Assembly (NCBI RefSeq): GCF_000005505.3
Contig: NC_016134.3
Span: 27,975,584-28,039,583, forward strand
DNA: 64,000 bases
Reading direction: 5' to 3'
DNA from: Brachypodium distachyon
Lineage: Eukaryota > Streptophyta > Magnoliopsida > Poales > Poaceae
Of this stretch, positions 45,836-58,042 are shown piece by piece. The notes beneath the pieces were generated by a model that did no database searches, was not told the origin of the DNA, and saw nothing but the letters and a program-made list of their open reading frames with translations. A program made the position numbers and the translations under genes. How positions within the stretch are numbered: position 1 is the stretch's first letter; each line of letters opens with the position of its first letter.

Positions 45836-48005
45836 TGTAACACACCGAAATTTTCTAAAAGTTAATTACTGGATGAACCAGAGGAATAAACTAAAATTCG
45901 ACGTTTTGGACCATAAGTCGTATCGAAGATCGGAGACCATGGTTGGATTCGTTTCGTCTCATCGAGTCGATCGAAAACGAGTATAGGTTTGTTAAATTTG
46001 GAGTCCCAACCCATAATTTGGAGCAGCTTTTTATTCGCAGCCTTTAAATAATTTCGGATTAAAAAAATAAATAAAATAAAATGCATCGTTGTTTGTTTTC
46101 TGTTTCTGATTTGGATAAGGGCAGCTGATAAATCCCCTTGGGCCTTGCCTTGCAACCGGAAGCCCACACGTAAATCCCATGTTTATTCCCCAACTGCCAG
46201 CCACCGCCGCCTAAGGTTCCTCTAGCTGCTGCCGTTAACTGCCTGCTGCCGTCAACTGCCTGCTGCCTGCACCGCTGTTCTGCTTCTCGGCCATGATCTG
46301 GTCAACCCGATGGCTGCCGAAGGCCACCCTGAACATCCGCTCGCCATCCTGATCCATCCCCTTGCAATCCTTGTTGTCAGGTATGAGTTCGGGTATGAGA
46401 TTGATCTGGACCGAAGCCTTTTGTTCTAGGGATTTGATTGGAGATGGATTAAGTTGTTTTTCTGCCGGCTTTTAGTTCTATTGTTTGTGCTCAACGCTGT
46501 CCTTGCTGGTGTGACTAGTAATTTAGTACTACTTGCAATCAACAATTTAGTATTACTTGCAATCGAAGAAGAGAAACATGTTTAGAACTGGAGCCTACTA
46601 CTGTTGTAATTAGAGGTTTTGATCTTCTAGTTTTGTCCCCACTTATCAATTCAGTGGCTATTTTTGTGTGTGGCTATTTAATCTAAGCTACTAGTTAGCT
46701 CTCTGTACAAATGAAACCATCGAATAAATTTTGTATGTGTGTGGGCTACTGTGTCATGTTTGGTTGCTTCAATCGGTAGAACTCAGAGGCAGCAACCACT
46801 TAGATTCTAAACTGGCTTTAAACAGCTGAGAATTTGGAGATGCTACTTAAAGAAAAGTCGTAGATGTCTTCGGTAGCTTTCCATCGATATATTGCTTTCT
46901 CAATTCCGATAATCTATGTTGAAGTTATTGGCAAAACAGTGGTATTGCTTGATAGTTTTTCTTGTCCACACAGGTTATTGTCAACGTTCCTTTTAGACAA
47001 AATAGTGTCATACCTGAACTAATGTCATAACCTGAAAGTTGTAGTTACGTTCCTGCCGGTCATCATAGTGTGCTTGTTCTTTTGGTTTGGTGGACTCTAG
47101 CATTACTTAGTCAAGAACCAAAACTGTACAGAAAAGGTTTCAGAGGCTAAATTTAAGAGAAAGTTACTAGTCTGGTTTTGTTCGAGTGCCATGTCAGTTA
47201 TATTTACCTCTTGGTTATCAAAGGGCTAGTTCTAAAGAGGCCTTCATACAGGTTTTTCATGTTCTAGGACGAAGGCTATTTGGTGGATCGTTAACAGGAA
47301 TTGAGGCAAGTGCATGACAAACCCTTGTGATATTGTTTGCCATCGTTGTTTGGTTATTCGAGTTTCTATTTGATTCCTTTGGTGTTGTGCTATGGGAAAG
47401 TTTTGTTTTAAGCCAGGGCGGTGAGTAAGTTACAGGTAACTATTTCGGTGCGGTCGGTGAGGTAAGTTACCGTGTAACTATTCAGGTGAGCTTTTGCTAG
47501 GTTGGTGAGTAATTCACGTGTTTAACTATTCCGGTGCGGACGGTGAGAAAGTTAACGGTTTATATTCCGGAATGCTTCAAAAGTACAAAGTTTTTAAAAA
47601 GATTTGATGGCCTTATTTGCATTGCGCTTTTAGAATGCGTATGTTCTCATTTTCGGCTCTATATTGTACTTTGCTGAGTATTTTACTCACCCTTGCTCTT
47701 TCTTTTCCCTTGTTGGTTTTATTTGGATTTCAGGTCATCAGCGTAACGACATGCATGGGTGGGAGTAGTACCCCTTCACATGAAGACTACACACTCTGTG
47801 ACTTAATGTGCTAATTTCAAACTTGTATAACTAGAGACATCATCCCTAGAGAGAACTACTTCGTATTGTAATTGTTTGATATCAATCATTGGTCCTTCAG
47901 TGCTTACTATCTTTTATTTTGGAATATGATAGAGAATTTAATGATCCGTTGTAGTTTTACTTAGCTTAATGAACAATTTTGAGAGAGTTTATGAAAGCGA
48001 ATCAT
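45836..48005 (+). mobile_element. LTR-like stretch interrupting the CACTA transposase
   Basis: Begins TGTAACACACCGAAATTTTC directly after transposase coding, the form of a gypsy-type LTR start. It includes GCTGAGTATTTTACTCACCC and CTTGCTC near 47670-47700, words I associate with the transcribed part of grass gypsy LTRs. There is no coding frame in 2.1 kb. Its own 3' end is not visible because the SIRE copia element is inserted at 48006. Identity is inferred. Confidence 0.5.
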
Positions 48006-49294
48006 GTGCCCCCGTATGGGTTTTGATGATTCATGACAAATTGGTTAAGCGACTAATGTGCAAATTAAGTGTTTCAGATGCTTAGTCCCATGGATGAAGA
48101 GTTCCAACTGGCGTTGGTAATCCCTCAAAATTGAAGATAGAAAGAAGGTTTGAAGCATCAAGGCTTATGGGTAGGCTAAGGATGTTTCCTAGAATTTCTG
48201 TGAAAAATTGTCTTCACTTTGAGTATAGGACAAGCCGTACTATTAAAAGGGGTTCCAAGCGGTAAGCTGGTTGTGAAGAATTCATTTTCCTCATGCTCAA
48301 CTTAGGATAAAAATGGTGTGTCTTCGTTCTGAAGAAAGTTGAGTCTACGATGCTTCGAGATTCGCTGTCTTCATGTGTGAAGACAAGCTCGAATGTTCTT
48401 GGATCAGCTTCTTCAGACTGAAGACTTGCTTTGTTTTCAAAAGGAGTTTGAATTCAAAAATGTTTGAAAAATGTGGTGTTTGCTTTTTGGTCTGACCAGT
48501 CAAACTATTTGTTATGATGACCGTTGGCACTTGAAGAAAAATGTCTTCGGTGGAAGACAAAGACCGTAGGTGTCTCGAGACCGGTGGTGTCTCAATTCTT
48601 TAGTGGGGTCCAACTGTCGATAACGGCTAGTTTTTCTGGCCCGGCTATATAAGCGGCCGACCCCCTCTACCATTCGGTGGAGATATCGATAACGATTTTG
48701 TGAAGAAAAATCTTAGAGCTAAGCTGAGCTGGAGAAAATGATTTCTCCCTTCTAGCCAAACGTTGAAGAACTTGTTACTCTTGGTGTTTGGCAGCACCTA
48801 GATGTCTAGGCGTCGTTGAAGAGCAATCAAAGTGTGATTTGCCTCAAACGGTCTGTGAAGGCCTGAAGATCGCCTCTGCGAAGAAAGTTCTATCACGAGT
48901 AACTGGGCGAGACTTTGGTCTTAACTCAGGAGAATTGGGTGGACTTGTGTGTCCGCGAATCTTGTGTGATTCAACCCCCTCAACAGAGACGTAGGATTGT
49001 GCCAACAATCTGAACTTCGGGAAACAAATCATCGTGTCTCTATGTCCGGGTGATACCTTTCCTCACCTATTTATCTTCAGTCTTCATTAACTGTTTGCTT
49101 CAGTTTGAACTGTTCTGAACTGTCTTCAGTTACTATTTTTCTTCCCTTTATTCTGCTACTGTAACTCTACTAAGACTCAGAATTGCTTTATGTCTTCACT
49201 TGTTTCATCATGTTTGAAGAATCTATTTTAATTTGAAGTAAAATTTGATTATCTTCAATTCACCCCCCCTCTTGAAGACATACTCGATCTTTCA
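48006..49294 (+). repeat. 5' LTR of the SIRE-like copia element, with TATA box
   Basis: 1289 bp. A promoter core GGCTATATAAGCGGCC has TATATAA at 48646-48652. Many GAAGA/CTTCA words recur, giving the LTR its repetitive look. The start at 48006 is judged from the typical SIRE LTR opening; the end is fixed by the primer site. Confidence 0.8.
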
Positions 49295-49348
49295 CTTGGT
49301 ATCAGAGCAAGGCTTCCTTGTTTTGGTTTAACCACCTGAGGAAGAAGT

Positions 49349-51652
49349 ATGTCTAAGGAAGGGAAGCTACCTGTTCTTAGCAGTACCAATTATGCTTTTT
49401 GGAAGAATAGAATTAAGACTCACATCATATCTACTGACCCTTGTGCATGGGAAGCAGTCACAAACGGTTTTGTTATTCCTCAGGGTCCTATCTCTGGATA
49501 TGATACTCTCTCTCTGAAGAAGTATCAAGCGAACGCCAAAGCCTGTGATATCATCTTCTCCACGGTCAGTGATGCTGAGTTCAACAAGATTAGCAATCTT
49601 ACCGATGCAAAAAAGATTTGGGATCTTCTCGCTGAAGTCCATGAAGGGACAACCACTGTCAAAGATTCTAGAGTTACTCGCCTCATAAGTCAGTTTGACA
49701 GACTTATGCTTGAGCCAAATGAGACTGTTTCTTCACTGTATGATCGCATGAGCACCATTGTGAACGAGCTGAATACTCTTGATGAACACAATATCACCAA
49801 CTTGATGCAAAAAAAGAAGGTTTCTTCGAGCACTTCCCATGGAATACACCACTATCTGTGAATTGGTCAAGCATCGGCCAGACTTCAAAGAGTTGACTCC
49901 TACCTGGGTGCTTGGAAGAATTGTGTCCTATGAGCTTGATCAGGAAGAAAAGAGGATGATCCATGGTGCTGGATCCAGTTCAAAGAAGAACATTGCACTC
50001 AAGGCCAAGAAATCATCTAAGAAGATTGCCAGCTCAAGTGAAGAATCTGAAGAACTCATCTTCGTCTGATGAAGAATCCAACTCCAGTGATGAACTTGCT
50101 CTATTTGTGAAGAGATTCAATAATAAAATGTTGGGAACAAACTGAAGTATGAAGACGAATCCAGCTCCTCCAAGTTCAGAAAATCTTCACATTGGAAGAA
50201 GTTTGAAATGTCCAAGAGAGCTTGCTTCAACTGTGGCAAGAAAGGGCACTTCATTGCTGAATGTCCTGAGAAGGCTGATGAAGAAAAGGAGAAGAAGGGA
50301 TTCAAGAAGAATTTCCACAAGAAGAGCAATGATCGTCACAAGAAGAAGGAATGGCATAAGGATTCATCTAAGAAGAAGAAGGGCAAGTACTACTCTAGAG
50401 CACATGTTGGTGAATGGAATTCCGATTCTGAATCATCTGAAGAATCTTCTGATTCCGAGTCTGAAGACGGTGTCGCCGGATTGGCCATACTATTGCATCT
50501 GCCAAGGAGAAGACCTCAATCTTTGACCCTGTAGATTCATCATCTGAAGATGCCTCCGGAGACGACCGCGACACACCATCATGCTTCATGGAAAAATCCT
50601 CTAAGGTATCATCTCCAAGTGAAGAAGTAAATTCTAGTGATAATGATGACACTGATAATGAAGAATCTGAACCCATGACATATGAAAGACTTCAGTTCAT
50701 CGTTGAGAAGCAAGAAGACCTGCTTATCACTGAGACCAAGAAGAACACTAACATAGCTAATGAACTCAAAAGACTCAAGTCTAAGTTTTGGGCCATGAAA
50801 GAGGCTCATAAGGATCTGAAGAAAACTCATGATGAGATTAGTCTTAACTATGTTTCGATCAAACTCGAGCATCATAATCTGAAGAATTCTCATGAGGACC
50901 TCAAATATGAGAATCTTGATCTCAATGCTAAGCTAGTCAACTTACCTCAACACGGTGATTCCTCTGAAGTATGTTCTAAATGCAATTCTTCATTGAACAT
51001 CATTCCTCAAATCACTACTTCACATGTTGTGACTCAAACTGATTTCCCTGCTTCAATTGATTCACCTGATATTACTTCTAGCTTTACTACTATTGGTGAA
51101 TCTTGCACTGCTGTCACTAACCCTTCACCTAGTGATCTCTCACTGGCTGAAGAAAATGTTAAGTTGAAGAAGCAAATTGAGGCTGGTATTCTCAAGTGTC
51201 ACCAAGGGACTGAAACCTTAAACCAGATTCTTGGTCTTCAAATTCCTCGCCGATGCAAGGATGGTATTGGTTTTGAGAGGAAGTACAATGTCAACGGTGA
51301 TGCTTGGCTCCCTGAGCAATATCCCCCTACAAAATTTGCCCAGGGAAGAGGGAAGTATACTAAGGTTCCTCCATTTGTGGGAAATCTGAATCCCCGCAAG
51401 GATGCTTCAAAGCGTCCCAATACTTCGCGTGCTTATCCGATATTCCATGTTAATGAATCTTACATTCTGAAGATGGGTAAGGATAATAAAGTGAGAGCTA
51501 ATTTCACTGGAACCATAATGCGTGGAAAACATGCAAAACCTCAAATTTGGGTGCCAAAATCTGTCATTGCATTTTTCCGTGATGTCTTGTGTTCTTCAAG
51601 TTCTACTAACGTGCAGGAAACCAAGAAGACATGGGTGCCTAAACGAGCCTAA
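49349..51652 (+). pseudogene. SIRE-like copia gag (frameshifted)
   Basis: Starts MSKEGKLPVLSSTNYAFWK. The UBN2-type gag helices run to about 49830, where a frameshift breaks the frame; a second lies near 50065. The zinc knuckle CFNCGKKGHFIAEC is at about 50220-50262, followed by Lys-rich and Ser/Glu-rich low-complexity sequence and another shift near 50490. 50588-51652 is a 354-residue frame with a long heptad-like coiled coil (residues 30-120), typical of the SIRE gag extension. Confidence 0.85.
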
Positions 51653-51694
51653 CTTTCTTCGTAGGCATATGCATCCGGAGGAAGAGAGTGGGTC

Positions 51695-54600
51695 ATGGAC
51701 TCCGGATGTACGAATCACATGACCGGTGAGAAGAAAATGTTTAGCTCATTAGAACTTGGTCCTCAATATCATGAGAATATCACTTTTGGTGACAATGGTA
51801 AGGGAAAGGTAATTGGTCTCGGCAAAGTTGCTATTTCTAAGGAAAATGACTTGTCTATCAATGAAGTACTTCTTGTTGAATCACTTGTATATAATTTTCT
51901 ATCTGTCGCTCAACTATGTGATCATGGACTAATCGTTTGCTTCACAAGACCATATGTGTATGTTACTTCAGAAAAGGATAATTCCTTTGTCTTCAGAGGA
52001 CGAAGAAAGGGTAATCTCTATCTTGTAAATTTTGAAGACTCCTCATACTCACCCCTTACGTGTCTAGTTGCAAAATCTTCACTAGGGTGGCTCTGGCATA
52101 GAAGACTCGGTCAAGTGGGCATGAAGAATCTTGACAAACTCGTCAAAGGCGATCACATCCGAGGTCTGAAGAATGTCTCTTTCGAGAAGAATCATCTATG
52201 CAGTGCATGTCTAGCTGGGAAGCAAATCGGAGTGCCTCATCCTGCGAAGAACATCATGTCTACTTCAAGGCCTCTCGAGCTGCTTCACATGGATCTTTTT
52301 GGTCCTACCACATACATGAGTATAGGAGGTAATTCATATGGATTTGTGATTGTTGATGATTATTCACGCTTCACTTGGGTGTTCTTTTTGGATGATAAGA
52401 GCACAGTAGTTGAGATCTTCAAGAAGTTTGCACGAAGAGCCCAGAATCAATTTGAAGTAACCATCAAGAGCGTGAGGAGTGACAACGGAACAGAGTTCAA
52501 GAATCTGAACATGGAAGAATTCCTCGATGAGTTCGGCGTGAAGCATGAGTTCTCAGCTCCCCATGCTTTTCAGCAAAATGGGGTTGTTGAAAGAAAGAAC
52601 CGAACGTTGATCGAGATGGCTCGGACCATGCTCAACGAGTACAAGACTCCCGACCGCTTCTAGGCTGAAGCTATCAACACCGCATGCCATGCTTCAAACC
52701 GTCTCTATCTTCATCGACTCCTGAAGAAAACTCCATACGAGCTCATCTCCAATCGCAAATCTGATGTTTCATACTTCAGGGTCTTCGAAAGCAAATGCTA
52801 CATCCTCAACAAGAAGCACAAACGAGCTAAGTTTAATCCTAAATGTGATGAAGGTTTCTTCTTGGGTTATCCCTCGAATGCGCATGCTTATCGAGTCTTC
52901 AACAACACCACAAAGGTTGTTAAGATTGCTAAGGATGTGCAGTTCGATGAAGCTAACGGCTCCCAAGAAGAGCAATTGCCAATTTCTGTAGATATTGAAG
53001 AAATTTCAGGAAATATTCAAAAGATGACCATTGGTGACATTCGTCCCATGGAGGTGAAGCAAAGCACATCTGCAAATGAAGAAAATGCTTCACCAACTGA
53101 AGAAAATGGCAATGCCGGAAGCTCTGCTCCTGAAGCTGAAGCACCTGAAGCTACAACTCAAGCTTCAAATGAAGCTCAACCTACTACTTCAGCAGCACAA
53201 CCTATGCATCATCCGAAGATAAATAAGAGAATTCAAAAGGATCATCCTGTCGATCTCATTCTTGGAGACATAAGAAGAGGTACTCAAACTCGTTCACGTA
53301 TGCCAAATTTCTGTGAGCACTTTTATTTTGTGTCTTCAGTAGAGCCGAAGACAGTGGACGAAGCTCTCGCGGATCCAGATTGGATCATGGCTATGCATGA
53401 AGAATTGAACAACTTCGAACGAAATCAAGTCTGGACCCTTGTTGAAAGGCCAAAGCAAAATGTCATCGGTACAAAATGGGTCTTCAGGAACAAGCAAGAT
53501 GAAGACGGCACTGTTGTGAGAAAGAAAGCTCGTCTCCTTGCTCAAGGCTTCACCCAAGTCGAAGGTTTGGATTTCGGTGAAACTTATGCTCCTATTGCAC
53601 GACTTGAAGCTATTCGCATTCTTCTTGCATATGCTAATCATCATGATATCACCTTATTTCAAATGGATGTTAAAAGTGCATTCTTAAATGGTGAAATTGA
53701 AGAAGTTGTCTATGTTGAACAACCACCTGGTTTTGAAGATCCCAGTCATCCGAATCATGTCTATAAACTTGATAAGGCACTCTACGGCTTGAAGCAAGCG
53801 CCTAGAGCATGGTATGACTGCCTCAGAAAGTTTCTAGTCAAGAAGGGTTTCAAAATTGGTAAAATTGATCCAACACTTTTCACAAAGAAAATGGGTGATG
53901 ACTTGTTTGTATGTCAAATATATGTGGACGATATTGTGTTTGGTTTCACTAACCATGCTTCAGCGAAGAATTTGGCAAAATGATGACTGAGAAGTTCGAA
54001 ATGTCCATGATGGGAGAGCTGAAGTTTTTCCTCGGTCTTCAAATTCGTCAACTGAAGAATGGAATCTTCATCTCCCAGATGAAGTACACAAGAAACATGT
54101 TGAAGAAATTTGGGATGGAAAATTCAGAAGATATTACAACTCCAATGCCCACCAACGGCCACCTCGACCTCAGTATCAATGGTAAACCCGTGGATCAAAA
54201 GGTATACTGTTCCATGATAGGATCATTGCTTTACCTTTGTGCATCTAGGCAAGACATCATGTTGAGTGTGTGCATGTGTGCAAGGTTTCAGGCTGCTCCC
54301 ATGGAATGTCACTTAGTGGCAGTGAAGCGAATCCTAAGATATTTGATTCATACCCCATGCTTCGGGCTTTGGTATCCCAAGGGTGCCACCTTTGATTTGG
54401 TTGGTTACTCAGACTTAGACTATGCCGGCTGCAAGGTTGATAGAAAATTCACTTCCGGCACTTGCCAATTCCTAGGAAGATCTTTAGTGAGCTGGTCTTC
54501 AAAGAAGCAAAATTCAGTCGCTCTTTCCACTGCTGAAGCTGAATACATCTCAGCGGGTAGTTGTTGTGCCCAACTTTTGTGGATGAGGCAAACCCTGAAG

Positions 54601-54788
54601 GATTTTGCTATCACCGTTGATGCCGTTCCTCTTCTGTGTGATAACGAGAGCGCCATAAAGATAGCCAATAATCCAGTCCAACACTCCCGTACCAAACATA
54701 TTGACATTCGTCATCATTTCCTCAGAGATCATGTATCCAAAAATGAAATTTCTGAAGCGATCCTCCCCCTTACAAAGGGTTCAATCTC
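51695..54788 (+). pseudogene. SIRE-like copia pol (stop and frameshift, 3' truncated)
   Basis: Protease MDSGCTNHMTG at 51695; pre-integrase WHRRLGQVGM; integrase with HMDLFGP, VRSDNGTEF and QQNGVVERKNRTL up to a TAG at 52661-52663 that replaces a probable Trp. RT follows from about 53370: KWVFRNKQDE, FQMDVKSAFLNGE, catalytic YVDD in IYVDDIVFG, then a frameshift near 53980. RNase H (GYSDLDYAGC, STAEAEYISA, KHIDIRHHF) ends at the gypsy insertion at 54788. Confidence 0.9.
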
Positions 54789-57700
54789 TGTGCTTATTGT
54801 GCACACACAGTTTCATGATGAAGTATACAGAAACAAAGGTCAAAAGTACTTTATTACATCGCATCATCCAGAATTTAAATAGTACTTACAACCTCGCATG
54901 ACCTCTTGGGCCAGCATAAAACAAATACTGTTTCCCATCATAAAACAATGTTTCGAAACTGCAGCGAAAAAGGGTATAACAAAAGAGCCTCAACTACTCC
55001 ACGGTGAGAGCATGTTGGAATGTAAGCACATGACCCATGACAAAACGACGAACCTCACTTATCATCGGATCCACCTAGATTGTTAATTGCAGCCACTACA
55101 CGGTCAATACATTTGAATGTATTGGCAAGCTCGCTAGACTTATAAAGGACCTACCAAGTATATGCATAATTTGGCTATGTGGAGTTTGGCTGTTTGCATA
55201 GAAGCATCATTGTTCAATCCTATCATTTTTAAACAAATAGTTTTGAATTCTATTAGTCACGGGGTAGAAACACCCATGCTCCTATTAACCTAGGCACATT
55301 GAGTAGAAACATCAATGCTCCTACCCTGTTCAAACCATTCATTTTATTAGGAAATTGGAATGAGTGAGACCTTCCTTACAGCTCCAATATCCAGTTGCTC
55401 ATAATTGTCCGTAACCAGGGACACGGCTAATTACTTAGTTTGACACTCTCGAGAGGTGGTACACTTTACCCACAAGAAATCGATTACCGGAATTTTCAGA
55501 ACATATTCCCCCAAACCACCTGAGGGACGCGTTCCAACCTACATTGCTACATACCGATGTCACCTCAAATCCAGGTTCATATTTCTTACATCCATCCTGG
55601 CAGAGCCCATAATACCATGTGGTTGTACTGGAAGCTACTAAACAGGAAACTAGTCCAGTCTCTGGTTAACCCGGGTGGCATTCCACATTGTGACGCAGGC
55701 GCTCCCCGAATCGCACGGGGAGACGACCATGGACGCTCCCGAATCACACGGAGAGACGACTTAGTGGGCCCCATAGAAATGGACCTAACGTCACGACATC
55801 CGAAAACTCAAAGCCGCCCACCCAGGACGATTCATTGAATTACTTGTTTTTCCATACACTAGGAAAAATCATAATGTAATTCAATAGTATCACATTGTAA
55901 TAATACCACCTTCGTATATTATCATAGCATAGCATTTTACTAGTACGATGGCAATTGGTGGTAAGGGGATGACAGGGGTATCTTATACTACTAGGAGAGA
56001 TCATAGCTAGCATAGATACAATAATAATCCTAACAATGGGATGATGGTCAAAGTGAACTTGCCTTGATAGTAGTTGGTATTCAAGCACTCTTCACAATCA
56101 CACAGTTCGCTCTCTGAGAAAACTATAAAATCAAGCAAACAGGCACACACATAAACACACCACACAAACAAAAGAACATGTATGCCATGATGCAATGCAA
56201 AACACGTGACATGAGTGGGTTTGTTTTATTTGGGTGATCTACTGGTCCAAAGCAAGGATAATTAAGACAAAAGTAATAGGGTTTTTAAACAAAAGCAGAA
56301 GTTAGGGTTTAAATCCTAAAATAAGATTTTATTTGCATCTGCAAAACAATTTAATTCAAAAAAATTATTTCTCTGCCCCATTGGATAGAGCACATTAAAA
56401 CAAAATTTTGGGCACCGGTTTCATTCAAAAAGGACTCCTAAATAAAAAGTTATGATTTAAATGGTATAAAACCCTAATCTGTAATTTGAATGTGATTCAA
56501 ATATTCAAATTTGAAAATAGACAGTGCCAAAAGATTCTACATTTTCTAAGGATTCCAAAAAGGTGTGGATCATTAAATTTGGCCAAACAGATTAAAAGAT
56601 ATGATCATTTGAAGTTACAGGGGCTTTTCTGCAAAAGTGCCATTTAATTAAACCGGGGAATTAATTTTTCAATTTAATCGGGGACACGTGGCGCTTTCTA
56701 ATTGGACGGTACCGGTTCGGGTTTATAATTAAAATCGAGCCGTTAGATCTAACTTATAAAGATCGGACGCTCCATAGTGCATACCGGTTCGTTTTATAAG
56801 TGATCTAATCCTAGTCATCGATCTAGATCGGACGGACGTGGGCGCTCGAGGCTTACCGGCGGCGGGTTTGGTTTCCGGCAAGGATTCCGGCGACGCGGGG
56901 CGCGGCGGCGGGCGGTTCCGGCGAGGCTGGCGTGACGGGGAGGTCACGGGCGTGCGCGTCTCGTCGGGGTGGAGGCACTGGTGGCGGCGGCGGCGGGGGG
57001 GCTCGGGCGCGTCGGGGTCAGCGCCAAGGACGAAGGCGAGCGCGGCGGCGCGGCACGGGCTCGGGCGAGGCTTCGAGCGGTGGCGGGGGGGGGCGCTGCA
57101 GGGCACAAAAAAGAAGGCGGCGCGCGTCAGGAGATGTGCGAGAGCGAGAGGGAGGAGATATGGTAGGCGGGGGTGGCTCTCGACCTTTAGGTTGCAGGTG
57201 ACGAGCTCGAGACGGCGGCGGACTCCGGCGAAGCTTCGACGAAAAATGGCAGCGGCGTGGTCGCGCGATTGACTGGGGAAGCAAGGGGGAAGAAGAGATG
57301 GGGTCGCGGGGTTTAAAAGGACGCGCTCGGGGCTGCAAAAGGAAGGGCGGGCGAGGAGATTGCGGCGGTGACGGCGTGCGGCGGCGAAGAAGGAAGGCGG
57401 CACGTGTCGCGGGCGCCTTCCAAACGACGAAGAAGCCCCTGACAGGTGGGCCCCACCTGTCAGCGGGTGCGGGCACGGCGTGGGCCGCTGCTGGGCTGGG
57501 CTGCGCGCGCGTGCGTGAGGAATGGGCCGGTTCAGCCCAAAGTGGCCGGGCCGGTCCGTTTCTCCCTTTTTTTTCTTTTAGCTTTCTTTTTCTGTTTTTC
57601 TCAATTCCTTGATATCTTTTGATTTTGAACTCCAAATTGGTCCAAATAAATTCCAGAAAATTTGCAAAATCATATTCTACCATGATACAACTTTTGGGAG

Positions 57701-58030
57701 TGATTTCCCCTCAAAATAAAATATATAAAAATACATTTGCCCTATAAATGCCTTTAGGGCTATATAGTTATTTAAATAAAATACTTTTTCAACTCCAAAT
57801 AATTATCCAAACATTATGGGATAGCTTATATATGCATTAAACCCCTTTTATACATAAAACCTATTGGTTTGAAAATCCAAGGCTCAAATGGGTGTAAACC
57901 CTAGGGTTCAAAATGAAACAAAGTCTTTTAAAGCCTTTTGAGATTCAAATTTGAATTCAAATATGCAATTGTGGCATGATGCTCATGGGTGCAATGCATA
58001 TGTAAAAGTTTGTAATTTTGGGATGTTACA
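54789..58030 (-). repeat. 3' LTR of the gypsy element, about 3.24 kb
   Basis: On the minus strand it begins TGTAACATCCCAAAATT and ends at AATAAGCACA (complement of 54789 onward). The element-side edge is fixed by the purine tract; the outer edge is inferred from the join with SIRE RNase H coding. A GC-rich core at about 56810-57560 yields long overlapping frames on both strands (e.g. 56729-57403) that I treat as LTR sequence, not genes. There is a TA-rich AATAAAG-like word near the 3' end on the minus strand. Confidence 0.75.
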
Positions 58031-58042
58031 GACCTAACCCCC

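Larger units (their letters stand above)
48006..54788 (+). mobile_element. SIRE/Maximus-like copia retrotransposon, 3' end displaced by gypsy
   Basis: LTR 48006-49294 (TGTGCCCCCGTATGGG...TTTCA), then the primer site TTGGTATCAGAGC (49297). Gag-pol on the plus strand runs to position 54788, where a gypsy element is inserted in the RNase H end (after LPLTKG). The right LTR and tail must lie beyond the gypsy element, outside the window. The long LTR, the extended gag with a coiled-coil region after the zinc knuckle, and MDSGCTNHMTG at the protease place it in the SIRE lineage. Several frameshifts and a stop make it dead. Confidence 0.88.

Noticed and set aside
56729..57683. Long frames on both strands (up to 224 codons) in the gypsy LTR
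   Set aside because: They lie wholly inside the LTR, are Arg/Pro-rich on one strand and Gly/Arg-rich on the other, and reflect the GC-rich LTR core.
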